A stretch of 64,000 nucleotides of DNA, taken from positions 3,596,001 through 3,660,000 of the forward strand of contig NZ_CP028271.1 of assembly GCF_009914055.1 (NCBI RefSeq), given 5' to 3'. The first letter of the stretch is position 1, and each line of letters opens with the position of its first letter. This stretch comes from Mixta intestinalis (GTDB lineage: Bacteria > Pseudomonadota > Gammaproteobacteria > Enterobacterales > Enterobacteriaceae). Below are positions 50,014-59,364 of this stretch, in pieces. Position numbers and translations under genes: made by a program. The notes beneath the pieces are model-generated. The model was given only the letters and a program-made list of their open reading frames with translations. It did no database searches and was not told the origin of the DNA.

Positions 50014-51126
50014 TTGTCCAGGCGTATTTTGATGATCATTGATGGCTTACCTGGCGGGGGCGCAGAAAAAGTCGTGCTTACGCTGGCTAAGGGCCTCCTG
50101 TCGCTAGGACATCACGTTTCGCTGTTTTCGTTGCGCAGCGTATGTGATTATCCCCTACCGACAGGGCTGGATTATCAAGTGATTCAGGATAGTTGCGATA
50201 AGCCATGGCGTAAGCTTACCGAATTGCACCGGCGAGCTCATTTGTTAGACCGGGCGATTATCGATGCTGAGCAACGTAACGGCGCTTTTGATCTGGTGAT
50301 CTCTCATCTGCATAAAACAGATCGTATTGTCAGCCGCTGTCGCCATCTCGACGCAGCCAAAACCTGGTACTGCCTGCACGGCGTTTTTTCTGCCTCTTAT
50401 CTGGCTCGACGCAAAGGTTTTTCCCGCTGGCTTAAAATTTACAAAACTCGTCGCGTCTACCAGCATCGCAACATTATTGGCGTATCGCCATTCGTTATTG
50501 ACGATCTAAAGCAGCATTACGGCATCCAGCCCGCACGGGAAGCGGTAATATTTAATCCGTTCGATGTCCAGCTGATTGTTCAACAGTCCAGAGAACCGTG
50601 CGAACTCTCCGGTCAGGATTATCTGCTGCACGTTGGGCGTTTTCATCCAACCAAACGTCACGATCGATTATTAGAAGCTTACGCTCAGAGTGGATTACAG
50701 GCACCGCTGGTATTGATTGGTCAGGGCAATCCAGCGCGTATCGCGACACTAAAACAGCTGGCCGAGCGATTAAATATTGCCGAACGTGTCATTTTCAAAG
50801 GTTTCACCCATAATCCCTATGCATGGATAAAACATGCACGTATGCTGATTGTCAGTTCAGATAGCGAAGGGTTTGGCAATGTATTGGTTGAGGCACTCCT
50901 TTGCCAGACGCCGGTGGTCAGTACCCGTTGTCCAGGCGGCCCGGAAACTATTTTGCAAGGCGAGCTGGCGCGAGGCCTGGCAGAAATGACCAGTGAATCG
51001 CTGGCGGAAAGAATGCGAGATATCTATCATCGACCGCCTGAACTTCAGCAGCTTGATCTTTCAGCCTATTCTCTTGAGGTCATTTGTCAGCGTTACCTCA
51101 CACTGATTGAGCATGAAAAACACTAA
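50014..51126 (+). CDS. Glycosyltransferase family 4 (WabH-like), LPS core
   Basis: 370 aa from TTG 50014 (LSRRILMIIDGLPGGGAEKV), with AAGGA 8 bases upstream; the frame is open to 49954 without a better start. GT-B features: GLPGGGAEKVV acceptor loop, HVGRFHPTKRHDRLLEAY and SDSEGFGNVLVEALL (EX7E). Resemblance to the outer-core GlcNAc transferase WabH is by eye only. Confidence 0.85.
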   Translation: MSRRILMIIDGLPGGGAEKVVLTLAKGLLSLGHHVSLFSLRSVCDYPLPTGLDYQVIQDSCDKPWRKLTELHRRAHLLDRAIIDAEQRNGAFDLVISHLHKTDRIVSRCRHLDAAKTWYCLHGVFSASYLARRKGFSRWLKIYKTRRVYQHRNIIGVSPFVIDDLKQHYGIQPAREAVIFNPFDVQLIVQQSREPCELSGQDYLLHVGRFHPTKRHDRLLEAYAQSGLQAPLVLIGQGNPARIATLKQLAERLNIAERVIFKGFTHNPYAWIKHARMLIVSSDSEGFGNVLVEALLCQTPVVSTRCPGGPETILQGELARGLAEMTSESLAERMRDIYHRPPELQQLDLSAYSLEVICQRYLTLIEHEKH

Positions 51127-51155
51127 TGGAATATATTTTTTAACAGGGGATTGTT

Positions 51156-51197
51156 ATGTTTTGCCTCGTTGCCAGTACCGCTGAGGAAACGGTGTGA
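51156..51197 (+). CDS. Possible 13-aa peptide coupled to the GT9 start
   Basis: ATG at 51156 after AGGGGA encodes MFCLVASTAEETV; its TGA overlaps the GTG start of the next gene. A short upstream frame that delivers ribosomes to a weak GTG start is plausible, but chance cannot be excluded. Confidence 0.35.
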   Translation: MFCLVASTAEETV

Positions 51198-52294
51198 ATT
51201 ATATTTTTATTTTTATTTTACTACTGCCGATCAAATGGATAAGAAAGCTTTTCCATAAAAAAACCGGGCGTAATCTGGTCATTCAGACCGCCAAGATTGG
51301 TGACTTCATTAATATTACACCGCTATTGGCCTACCTGCAGCGCAGCGATGCACTGCTTAGCCGTACCGTCGCTCCCCTCGCACAAAACGACGATACGCTG
51401 CAAAAAATTTGGTATATCGAAGATTACAAAAGCAGCCTGTTCGCTAAGATTCGTCTGGCGCTGCTGCTGATGAATCGTTATGACAATGTTTATCTGTTGC
51501 ATCCCAACAATATCAACCTTTTTTATGCTGCCTGTTGTAATGCCAGAAATAAGCGTTTCCTGTCGAGTTACCGTCGCAAATGGTATCAGGCAGTGTTCTA
51601 CTGGACGGCCAGCGGCACCGTAAAACATGAAAAAAATACGCTTACGCTAGAAAACTACCTGAAGCTGGGTAATCCACAGCTTACTAAGGATAGCTATCCA
51701 AAACATGCCACCCGTCCGCTCCGTCCGCTTGCTACTATCCCCACGGCGTTGCAGCGTCAGGACGGTATTAAAATTGGCCTGAGCATCTCCGCAGGTAATC
51801 AGGCAAAAACCATTCCCCCTGTTATCTGGAAACATTTTTTTGATCGGCTGGCCGACCTGCCCTGTCTGTTTTATGTATTCGGCTCGCCTTCTGAAACCGA
51901 GCGGCTACAGGCGCTTTATCAGGAGGTGGGAGAGCGTGATAATATTATTAGCCTGATCGGTGATATTCCGCTGGAGGGGCTGCCGCATGCCATCAGCATG
52001 ATGGACTTTTACGTTGCCTCAGATTCGGGTAATGTTTACATCGCTGATGCCGTTGGTGTGCCGGTGATTTTGATCTACGGTCCCTGCTGCGTAGAAGAAC
52101 AGCGTCCTTTAGGCGATGTCCTGTTGATTGGCCCCGATAATATCGCACCTTCCTCGTTTGTTTTCGCCGCGCAGTACCGCTTTCCTTACCCGGCAGAACA
52201 GCTTTACGCGCTTGATCGGCACAGGCTCGACGATATCCATGACTTTATTGCCACACGCCAGCCGCACCGGCTGCGCCAAACCAAATTCCATTAA
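51194..52294 (+). CDS. GT9-family (heptosyltransferase-like) protein, LPS core
   Basis: 366 aa, start GTG 51194 with GAGGAAAC upstream. The N-terminus is hydrophobic and basic (MNYIFIFILLLPIKWIRKLF), then LVIQTAKIGDFINITPLLAY; near the C-terminus SDSGNVYIADAVGVPVILIY is the GT9 donor site. Diverged from WaaC/F/Q, so the donor need not be ADP-heptose. Followed 2 bases later by a GT2 gene. Confidence 0.8.
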   Translation: MNYIFIFILLLPIKWIRKLFHKKTGRNLVIQTAKIGDFINITPLLAYLQRSDALLSRTVAPLAQNDDTLQKIWYIEDYKSSLFAKIRLALLLMNRYDNVYLLHPNNINLFYAACCNARNKRFLSSYRRKWYQAVFYWTASGTVKHEKNTLTLENYLKLGNPQLTKDSYPKHATRPLRPLATIPTALQRQDGIKIGLSISAGNQAKTIPPVIWKHFFDRLADLPCLFYVFGSPSETERLQALYQEVGERDNIISLIGDIPLEGLPHAISMMDFYVASDSGNVYIADAVGVPVILIYGPCCVEEQRPLGDVLLIGPDNIAPSSFVFAAQYRFPYPAEQLYALDRHRLDDIHDFIATRQPHRLRQTKFH

Positions 52295-52296
52295 AC

Positions 52297-53298
52297 ATGA
52301 CTCAACATTCTGACACCGCTTCTCCTTTACTGAGCGTTATCGTCCCAATGTATAACGCTGGCGATCTGTTCGACAATTTCATGGCGTCACTGCTGGCGCA
52401 AACCTTTACCCGCCTCGAAGTTATCATCGTTAATGATGGCTCAACAGACGGCAGCGGCGAACGGGCAGCGGCGTATGCTGCACGCTATGAGCATATCAGC
52501 GTAATCGATCAACAGAATGGCGGCGTTTCTCTGGCGCGTAACGCTGGTCTGGCTGTCGCGCGGGGTAAATATGTGACGTTCCCGGATGCTGACGATACGC
52601 TATCGCCGACGCTCTATCAGACGCTGGTAGAGATGGCCGAGCAGGATGAGCTGGACGCCGCCCAGTGCAACGCAGAGTGTTTTTATACCGGCAGCCAGCG
52701 CGTCAGAACGCTGATTCCCCACGATCGGCTTACCTCAACCGGCGTGCTGGATGGCGCGGCATGGTTAAGCAAGGCGCTGGCAACCCATCGCTATTTACAC
52801 GTGGTCTGGATGGGCATCTATCGTTTATCGTTGATCAAATCCTGTAATCTGCTGTTTGAGCCGGGACTGCATCATCAGGATATTCCCTGGACAACAGAAT
52901 TTATGCTTAATGCGCGCCGGGTACGTTATACCGACATTGCTTTATATCGCTATCACGTACATGACCAGTCAATCAGTAACCGCAAACGCACCGGTCAGCG
53001 CAACGTAGAGTACCAGCGCCATTATCTGAAAATTGCACGCATGCTGGAGGAGATAAACCAACGCTATCGTGGGAAGGTAAAAATCTATCCAGAGTTTCAC
53101 TATCAGATTACCCATGAAGCTCTGAGCGTTTGCCACTCAGCGCGTCGTGAGCCGGAGGCCGCTGCGCGTCAGGCTATTATTGCTGATATCTTTGCCACCC
53201 AAACTCACCGCCGAATGTTACGCAATGCGCGTGGTCTGAAGCAGTGGTATCAGCTACTGCTCTGGCTCTGCCGACTTTATCGCTGGCGCCAACGTTAA
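52297..53298 (+). CDS. Glycosyltransferase family 2 (WaaH-like), LPS core
   Basis: 333 aa. LLSVIVPMYNAGDLFDNFM, VIIVNDGSTDGSGE, NGGVSLARNAGLAVARG and FPDADDTLSP are the GT2 nucleotide-sugar site. Layout resembles E. coli WaaH/YibD, which adds glucuronic acid to heptose III; assignment tentative. In operon with the GT9 gene. Confidence 0.85.
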   Translation: MTQHSDTASPLLSVIVPMYNAGDLFDNFMASLLAQTFTRLEVIIVNDGSTDGSGERAAAYAARYEHISVIDQQNGGVSLARNAGLAVARGKYVTFPDADDTLSPTLYQTLVEMAEQDELDAAQCNAECFYTGSQRVRTLIPHDRLTSTGVLDGAAWLSKALATHRYLHVVWMGIYRLSLIKSCNLLFEPGLHHQDIPWTTEFMLNARRVRYTDIALYRYHVHDQSISNRKRTGQRNVEYQRHYLKIARMLEEINQRYRGKVKIYPEFHYQITHEALSVCHSARREPEAAARQAIIADIFATQTHRRMLRNARGLKQWYQLLLWLCRLYRWRQR

Positions 53299-53393
53299 AC
53301 GGGCAAGACCTGGGGAAAGAAGCATGTGCGGTGCTTTTCCCCCCGCCAGCTTTCCCCTAGAATCGGCTCACTTGATCCTGAGACAGGTTTTGT

Positions 53394-54467
53394 ATGGCAA
53401 CTATCCCTGCATCCTTTACACCGCGTAATATTCTGGTGATTAAACTACGTCATCATGGCGATATGCTGCTAACGACGCCGGTCATTAATGCGCTGCATCA
53501 GCGTTATCCCGACGCCTCGATTGATGTACTGCTCTATCAGGAAACACGTCCGATGTTACAGGCGCATCCCGCCATACGCCATCTGCATCTGATTGACCGT
53601 AAATGGAAAAAACTGGGTGTCTGGCAACAGCTGAAACATGAACTGGCGCTGGTCAATGCCGTCCGAAACAGCCGCTACGATCTGGTTATCAACCTGGCCG
53701 ATCAGTGGCGTAGCGCGTTGATTACGTTAATTTCTGGCGCGCCGGAACGTATTGGTTTCGCCTACAGCAAGCGCGATACCTGTTTCTGGCGCGTCTGCCA
53801 CAATTGGCTGGTGCCCACGGCAAGCTTTAATCAGCTGCATACCGTCGAACAAAATCTACTGGCGCTTTCCCCACTTGATATCCCGGTAAAGCATATTCCC
53901 GTCTCCATGCATTATGACAAAGAAGACTGGCTGGCAGCCGAGCAGCTACTGCTCCAGCAGGGCGTTGATGGCCCCTATGTGGTGATTCAGCCGACGTCAC
54001 GCTGGGTATTCAAATGTTGGGACGATGAGAAAGTGGCAGCACTGATCGACCGACTAAATCAGCCAGGCCTGAATATTGTCTTAACGGCCGCGCCAGATGC
54101 GAAAGAAATGGCGATGATCGAGCATATCCTCTCGCTCTGCCATAACCCACATATCACCACCATTGCCGGTCAGCTTAGCCTGACACAGCTGGCAGCATTG
54201 ATCGATCATGCGCGACTGTTTATCGGCGTCGATTCCGCACCGATGCATATGGCGGCCGCGCTACAGACCCCTTGCGTAGCGCTGTTTGGCCCGACCAAGC
54301 TTCAGCACTGGCGTCCCTGGGGCGAAAACAATCGGGTCATCTGGGCTGGTGATTACGGCCCGCTGCCCTCGCCAGACTCCATCAATACGCAAACCGAGCA
54401 ACGCTATCTGAGCGCAATTCCGGTTGATGATGTAGTTGCAGCCGCAAGGAGTTTTCTGGATGCGTAA
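53394..54467 (+). CDS. waaQ: Heptosyltransferase III WaaQ
   Basis: 357 aa GT9. ILVIKLRHHGDMLLTTPVIN, QPTSRWVFKCWDDEKVAALI and GVDSAPMHMAAALQTPCVAL match WaaQ, which adds heptose III to heptose II. Stop overlaps the start of wabG by 8 bases. Confidence 0.94.
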   Translation: MATIPASFTPRNILVIKLRHHGDMLLTTPVINALHQRYPDASIDVLLYQETRPMLQAHPAIRHLHLIDRKWKKLGVWQQLKHELALVNAVRNSRYDLVINLADQWRSALITLISGAPERIGFAYSKRDTCFWRVCHNWLVPTASFNQLHTVEQNLLALSPLDIPVKHIPVSMHYDKEDWLAAEQLLLQQGVDGPYVVIQPTSRWVFKCWDDEKVAALIDRLNQPGLNIVLTAAPDAKEMAMIEHILSLCHNPHITTIAGQLSLTQLAALIDHARLFIGVDSAPMHMAAALQTPCVALFGPTKLQHWRPWGENNRVIWAGDYGPLPSPDSINTQTEQRYLSAIPVDDVVAAARSFLDA

Positions 54468-55606
54468 CATTCGTCTGGCAATCGTCCGCCAAAAATATCG
54501 CCCTGATGGCGGTGCCGAGCGTTTTATTTCACGCGCGCTGGAAGCCCTGAACCATGAACAGCTCGATCTGAACATCATCACGCGCAGCTGGCAAGGCACG
54601 CCAAATCCAGACTGGCACCTGCATATTTGCAACCCGCCTAAATGGGGACGCGATATCACGCGAGCGCGGTTTTGCCGCCGCAGCCCGTGCCTGCTGGCTG
54701 CGTGAACACTTTGATATCGTACAGAGCCACGAACGGATCGCTGGCTGCGATATTTTTCGCGCCGGAGACGGCGTGCATCGTGTTTGGCTGGAGCAGCGGG
54801 CTCGCATCGTCTCACCGCTGCAACGCCTGAGCGCCACACTCAGCCCCTATCATCGCTATGTATTGCGTGCAGAAGAGGAGATGTTTCACTCTTCGGCGTT
54901 GAAAAAGGTAATCTGCAACTCGGAGATGGTGAAGCAGGACATCATCCGCTGCTTTAACCTGCCTGACGATCGCATCACAGTAATCTATAACGCTATCGAT
55001 GCAGAACGTTTTCAGCCTGCGACTGAGGCTACCCGTCACGCAACACGCCAGCAGCTTTCTATCCCTCAGCAGGCCGTCGCGCTGATCTACGTTGGCTCAG
55101 GCTTCGAACGTAAGGGATTAAAAGCGGCGATCGAGGCAATAGCCAATAGCGATCGCTATCTGATCGTTGTCGGACAAGATAAGCACCAGTCACGCTATCA
55201 GCAGCTGGCTAATCAGCTTAACTGCCTGGATAGGCTACGTTTTGTTGGTGTCCAACAGGACGTGCAGCCTTTTTACCATGCGGCTGATGGTCTGATTCTG
55301 CCCACGCTTTATGACCCTTTTCCGAATGTCATTCTGGAGGCGATGGCCTGTGGCCTGCCGGTTATTACCAGTACCGGCTGCGGCGGTGCGGAATTTATCG
55401 TACAGGGCGAGCAGGGTTTTGTCTGTGATGCATTAGATATCAATGCATTGCACCAGGCAGCAATGGCGATTCCCGCTAAAGTAGAGAATTCAACGATGGG
55501 AGACGCGGCACGCGCCAGAATTTTGCCTTATACACCACAGCGGCTGGGCGCTGAGTTAAATTCGCTTTATCAGCAGCTACTGGCGACCACGGCGGAAGAT
55601 AGATGA
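54460..55606 (+). pseudogene. wabG: WabG-like core glycosyltransferase, frameshifted
   Basis: GT4 enzyme resembling Klebsiella WabG (galacturonic acid to heptose II). ATG 54460 (MRNIRLAIVRQKYRPDGG). Up to NPPKWGR the first frame is used; it then stops at 54703-54705, while the second frame continues ISRERGFAAAARACW, VQSHERIAGCD, ICNSEMVKQDII, YVGSGFERKGLKAAIEA and LPTLYDPFPNVILEAMACG. Removing one base at about 54652 (CGCGATA to CGCATA) gives one frame of 381 aa. Either a real core-LPS defect or a one-base error. Lies between waaQ and waaA. Confidence 0.9.
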
Positions 55607-55685
55607 GCGCAGGCGCGTTATCTGCTAACATGCACATTCCGCATATTTTGCCCAGGTTTGACGCATAAGTGTCGTAAAGATCGGT

Positions 55686-56960
55686 ATGACGACGATTTAC
55701 ACCACCCTGCTTTACCTTATACAGCCTCTGATTTGGCTGCGCCTTTGGCTGCGCGGTCGTAAAGCGCCTGCCTATCGTAAACGCTGGGCGGAACGCTACG
55801 GTTTCTGCGCAGGCAAAGTCAGTCCTGGCGGCATCTTGCTGCATTCGGTTTCCGTAGGGGAGACGCTGGCGGCGGTGCCGCTGGTGCGAGCGCTACGTCA
55901 TCGATACCCGACGTTGCCGATTACCGTTACTACGATGACGCCAACCGGATCGGAACGCGCGCAGTCAGCTTTCGGTAAAGATGTCCATCATGTCTATCTG
56001 CCCTATGACCTGCCTGGTGCCGTTCATCGTTTTCTTAATACCGTCGATCCCCGGCTGGTAATTATTATGGAAACCGAGCTGTGGCCGAATCTGATTAAGG
56101 CTCTGCACGATCGCCAAATACCGCTGGTTATTGCTAATGCGCGTCTGTCGGCACGCTCGGCTGCAGGTTATAAAAAGCTGGGTAAATTTATGCGTCGCCT
56201 GCTGCAACGCATTACGCTGATTGCTGCGCAGAATGAAGAAGATGGTGCGCGTTTTATTGAACTGGGTCTGAAACGTTCTCAACTGGCTATCACCGGCAGC
56301 CTGAAATTTGATATTTCCGTGACGCCAGAGCTGGCGGCGCGTGCAGTAACGCTACGTCGTCAATGGGCGCCTCGTCGTCCGGTCTGGATCGCCACCAGCA
56401 CCCATGAAGGGGAAGAAAGCATGATGCTGGAGGCGCATCGTCGTCTGCTATCGCACTTTCCCGATCTGTTGCTGATTCTGGTACCGCGCCATCCGGAACG
56501 CTTCGAAAGCGCGCGCGAAATGACGCAAAAAAGCGGCTTCAGCTATACCTTACGCAGCAGCGGTGAAATTCCCTCCAGCGGTACTCAGGTTGTGATTGGC
56601 GATACCATGGGCGAACTGATGCTGCTGTATGGCATTGCCGATCTCGCTTTTGTCGGCGGTAGCCTGGTAGAGCGTGGCGGCCATAATCCGCTGGAGCCAG
56701 CCGCCCATGCGATTCCCGTGCTGATGGGGCCTCACACCTTCAATTTTAAAGATATTTGCAGCAAGCTGAAGCAGGCAGATGGCTTGATCACCGTAACGGA
56801 TACCGCCTCGCTGGTACATGAAATTGGCAACCTGCTGGTTGATGATGACTATCGGCGCTATCACGGACGCCATGCGGTTGAGGTACTGCATCAAAACCAG
56901 GGCGCATTACAGCGTCTGCTTCAGTTGCTCGAACCTTATCTGCCGCCACGGAACCATTAA
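55686..56960 (+). CDS. waaA: Kdo transferase WaaA (KdtA)
   Basis: 424 aa membrane-anchored GT30 that adds Kdo residues to lipid A precursor. N-terminal hydrophobic helix, then ILLHSVSVGETLAAVPLVRA, TEL in ETELWPN, and the C-terminal FVGGSLVERGGHNPLEPAAH. Followed by waaE without a gap, as usual in this group. Confidence 0.97.
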   Translation: MTTIYTTLLYLIQPLIWLRLWLRGRKAPAYRKRWAERYGFCAGKVSPGGILLHSVSVGETLAAVPLVRALRHRYPTLPITVTTMTPTGSERAQSAFGKDVHHVYLPYDLPGAVHRFLNTVDPRLVIIMETELWPNLIKALHDRQIPLVIANARLSARSAAGYKKLGKFMRRLLQRITLIAAQNEEDGARFIELGLKRSQLAITGSLKFDISVTPELAARAVTLRRQWAPRRPVWIATSTHEGEESMMLEAHRRLLSHFPDLLLILVPRHPERFESAREMTQKSGFSYTLRSSGEIPSSGTQVVIGDTMGELMLLYGIADLAFVGGSLVERGGHNPLEPAAHAIPVLMGPHTFNFKDICSKLKQADGLITVTDTASLVHEIGNLLVDDDYRRYHGRHAVEVLHQNQGALQRLLQLLEPYLPPRNH

Positions 56961-57740
56961 ATGACCACCCGCCAACGCCTGTCTGTCGTGATGATCGTTA
57001 AAAACGAAGCTGAGCTGCTGCCAGCATGTCTCGCCTCGGTTAGCTGGGCAGATGAGCTTATTGTGCTCGATTCCGGCAGCAGCGACGATACGCTCGCTAT
57101 CGCACAGCAGCACGGCGCAAAGGTTTTTCAGTCACAGGAGTGGCCGGGCTATGGCAAACAGCGTCAGCTGGCGCAATCTTACGCCAGCGGCGAGATGATT
57201 TTGATGATCGATGCGGATGAACGCGTAACGCCTGAGCTGCGTACCGCTATTGAACAGGTGCTTAACTGCGCGCCGCAGCCGAACAATGTCTACAGCCTGG
57301 GGCGATTAAACCTGTTTCTGGGCCGTTTTATGCGTCACAGCGGCTGGTATCCCGACCGCGTAGTTCGCCTCTATCCCCGAACTTACCGCTACAACGATCA
57401 TCAGGTTCATGAATCGCTGGAGACCGGAAAGGCACAGGTGATTCCTCTCTCAGGTCATCTACAACACCTTACCTGTCGTGACTTCCCGGCTTTTCAGCGT
57501 AAACAGCTGGCCTATGCCGAAGCCTGGGCGCAGCAGCGGCATCAGCAGGGTAAGCGCTGCGGCGTTTTTTCTATTTTTAGCCATACGCTGGGCGCTTTTT
57601 GTAAAACCCTGCTGCTGCGCGCCGGTTTTCTTGATGGATCGCAGGGCTGGATATTAGCTGTGGTAAATGCGCAATATACTTTCAATAAGTACGCGGCGCT
57701 GTGGGCGCTGGGTCAGTCAGCGAACGGAGATAAATCATGA
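56961..57740 (+). CDS. waaE: LPS core glucosyltransferase WaaE (KdtX)
   Basis: 259 aa GT2. SVVMIVKNEAELLPACLASV, LDSGSSDDTLAIA and MIDADERVTPEL are the donor site. WaaE adds beta-glucose to heptose I in Klebsiella and Serratia. waaA-waaE-coaD is the conserved order; ATGA overlap with coaD. Confidence 0.94.
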   Translation: MTTRQRLSVVMIVKNEAELLPACLASVSWADELIVLDSGSSDDTLAIAQQHGAKVFQSQEWPGYGKQRQLAQSYASGEMILMIDADERVTPELRTAIEQVLNCAPQPNNVYSLGRLNLFLGRFMRHSGWYPDRVVRLYPRTYRYNDHQVHESLETGKAQVIPLSGHLQHLTCRDFPAFQRKQLAYAEAWAQQRHQQGKRCGVFSIFSHTLGAFCKTLLLRAGFLDGSQGWILAVVNAQYTFNKYAALWALGQSANGDKS

Positions 57741-58216
57741 GCACTAAAGCTATCTATCCCGGTACTTTTGATCCCCTGACGAACGGGCATCTGGACATTT
57801 TAAGCCGCGCCGCAACGATGTTCGATCACGTCATTCTGGCTATTGCCGCCAGCCCATCAAAAAAACCCATGTTCAGCCTCGAAGAACGCGTTACGCTGGC
57901 GCAGCAGGCAACGGCACACCTGGCTAACGTAGAAGTAACCGGCTTTAGCGATCTGATGGCGAACTTTGCCCGCGAACGGCAGGCAAATGTGCTGGTACGC
58001 GGCCTGCGGGCGGTGTCTGATTTTGAATATGAATTGCAGCTGGCCCATATGAATCGCCACCTGCTGCCTTCGCTGGAAAGCGTATTTTTAATGCCTGCTG
58101 AAGCCTATTCTTTTGTCTCCTCCACGCTGGTAAAGGAAGTGGCGCGCCACGGCGGCGAGGTAAAAGCTTTTCTGCCGGAGCCGGTTTACCAGGCGTTGCT
58201 GGCAAAGCTGGCATAG
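57737..58216 (+). CDS. coaD: Phosphopantetheine adenylyltransferase CoaD
   Basis: 159 aa. Fourth step of CoA synthesis. AIYPGTFDPLTNGHLDIL with the catalytic TxxH at residues 15-18, RGLRAVSDFEYELQLAHMN, and FVSSTLVKEVARHGG. Essential. Coupled to waaE. Confidence 0.97.
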   Translation: MSTKAIYPGTFDPLTNGHLDILSRAATMFDHVILAIAASPSKKPMFSLEERVTLAQQATAHLANVEVTGFSDLMANFARERQANVLVRGLRAVSDFEYELQLAHMNRHLLPSLESVFLMPAEAYSFVSSTLVKEVARHGGEVKAFLPEPVYQALLAKLA

Positions 58217-58228
58217 TTAGCATTCTGT

Positions 58229-58249
58229 CGGCGCGCCGAAACCGCGCCG
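58229..58249 (+). terminator. Candidate terminator after coaD
   Basis: A 7-bp stem CGGCGCG / CGCGCCG with a CCGAAAC loop, 12 bases after the coaD stop, followed by TTATTCCCTTTT, an imperfect T run. Confidence 0.55.
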
Positions 58250-58437
58250 TTATTCCCTTTTCCCTACTGCTTTATTATTTCCCGACAAAAGTGCTCTCCG
58301 TTTATCGCTATATAAATTACTATATTTCGATTTTAGTTAATAAATAATAATCAATGGCTTCTTAACATGATGAAAGCACGATAGTACATATGGTAAGGCA
58401 TCAAACTCATCGTTATCGCATTATCTGAGGAGGGAAT

Positions 58438-59256
58438 GTGCTGATTAATAATATCGATTTTGCTGATCTCTATCGCCAGCAGTGGAAACTTAACCAGCGT
58501 ACGGAAAAAGCCCCTGAACATTGGGATAAGCGTGCTGAAAAATTCGCCCTGAGCTGTGACAATCCCGATAATGCCTACCTGAAACAGCTGCTGGAAAAGA
58601 TCGACCTGCAAGACGCTGGCACGCTACTGGATATGGGCTGTGGCCCCGGCTCTGTCTGCCTGCCGCTGGCGGATAAATTGATACACGTTTATGGCGTTGA
58701 TTACAGTCAGGGCATGCTACAGGTAGCCAGACAACGGGCGCAACAGGCCGGTATTGATAACCTCACGCTGATACGACGCGCCTGGGAAGAGAGCTGGGAT
58801 GATTTACCGATATGCGATATTGCCGTGGCCTCGCGATCGACACTGGTTGCCGATCTCAGACAGGCGCTGACTAAGCTTAACCAAAAAGCGCGGCTGCGGG
58901 TCTACACCACGCATCTCGTCACGCCATACTTTATCTCGCCGCTTATTCAGCGCGCGCTGGGCCGCGAGGTTACAACTCATCCCACCTACATTTATGCCGT
59001 TAATCTTCTTTATCAGATGGGCATACACGCCTGCGTTGATTTTATTCGCGACGCTCGCCTGCCGCCCGATCCGGATGATTTTGAGCGCTTTGCTGAAAGC
59101 GTAAGCTGGTCAGGCGGCACGCTCAGCTCTGAGGATCGGCAACGTCTGTATGAACTCTGGCAGGAGCAACGCCGCCTGGGCAGGCTCTCTACCCTGCTTC
59201 CACCGCGCGACTGGGCGCTGGTCTGGTGGGATACCTCTTCCACTGCGGGCACATAA
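58438..59256 (+). CDS. Class I SAM-dependent methyltransferase, unknown substrate
   Basis: 272 aa, start GTG 58438 after GAGGAGG. The SAM-binding motif LLDMGCGPGSVCLPL lies near residue 65, followed by VYGVDYSQGMLQVAR. The C-terminal half is not typical of a known family. It stands alone between coaD and mutM, with its own upstream gap of about 220 bases; not present there in E. coli. Confidence 0.85.
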   Translation: MLINNIDFADLYRQQWKLNQRTEKAPEHWDKRAEKFALSCDNPDNAYLKQLLEKIDLQDAGTLLDMGCGPGSVCLPLADKLIHVYGVDYSQGMLQVARQRAQQAGIDNLTLIRRAWEESWDDLPICDIAVASRSTLVADLRQALTKLNQKARLRVYTTHLVTPYFISPLIQRALGREVTTHPTYIYAVNLLYQMGIHACVDFIRDARLPPDPDDFERFAESVSWSGGTLSSEDRQRLYELWQEQRRLGRLSTLLPPRDWALVWWDTSSTAGT

Positions 59257-59364
59257 CCCTGATATTTCACGCCGCCGCTCAGATGCAACGGCTAACCTCT
59301 GCGCCCTGGTTCGTACCCTATTCAGTTACGCCTGTTTCTGCTCTTTACCGCACAGAACGCCGTT

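Noticed and set aside
53299..53393. JUMPstart/ops element before waaQ
   Set aside because: No GGCGGTAG is present; only an imperfect GGGGAA/TTCCCC hairpin without a T run.
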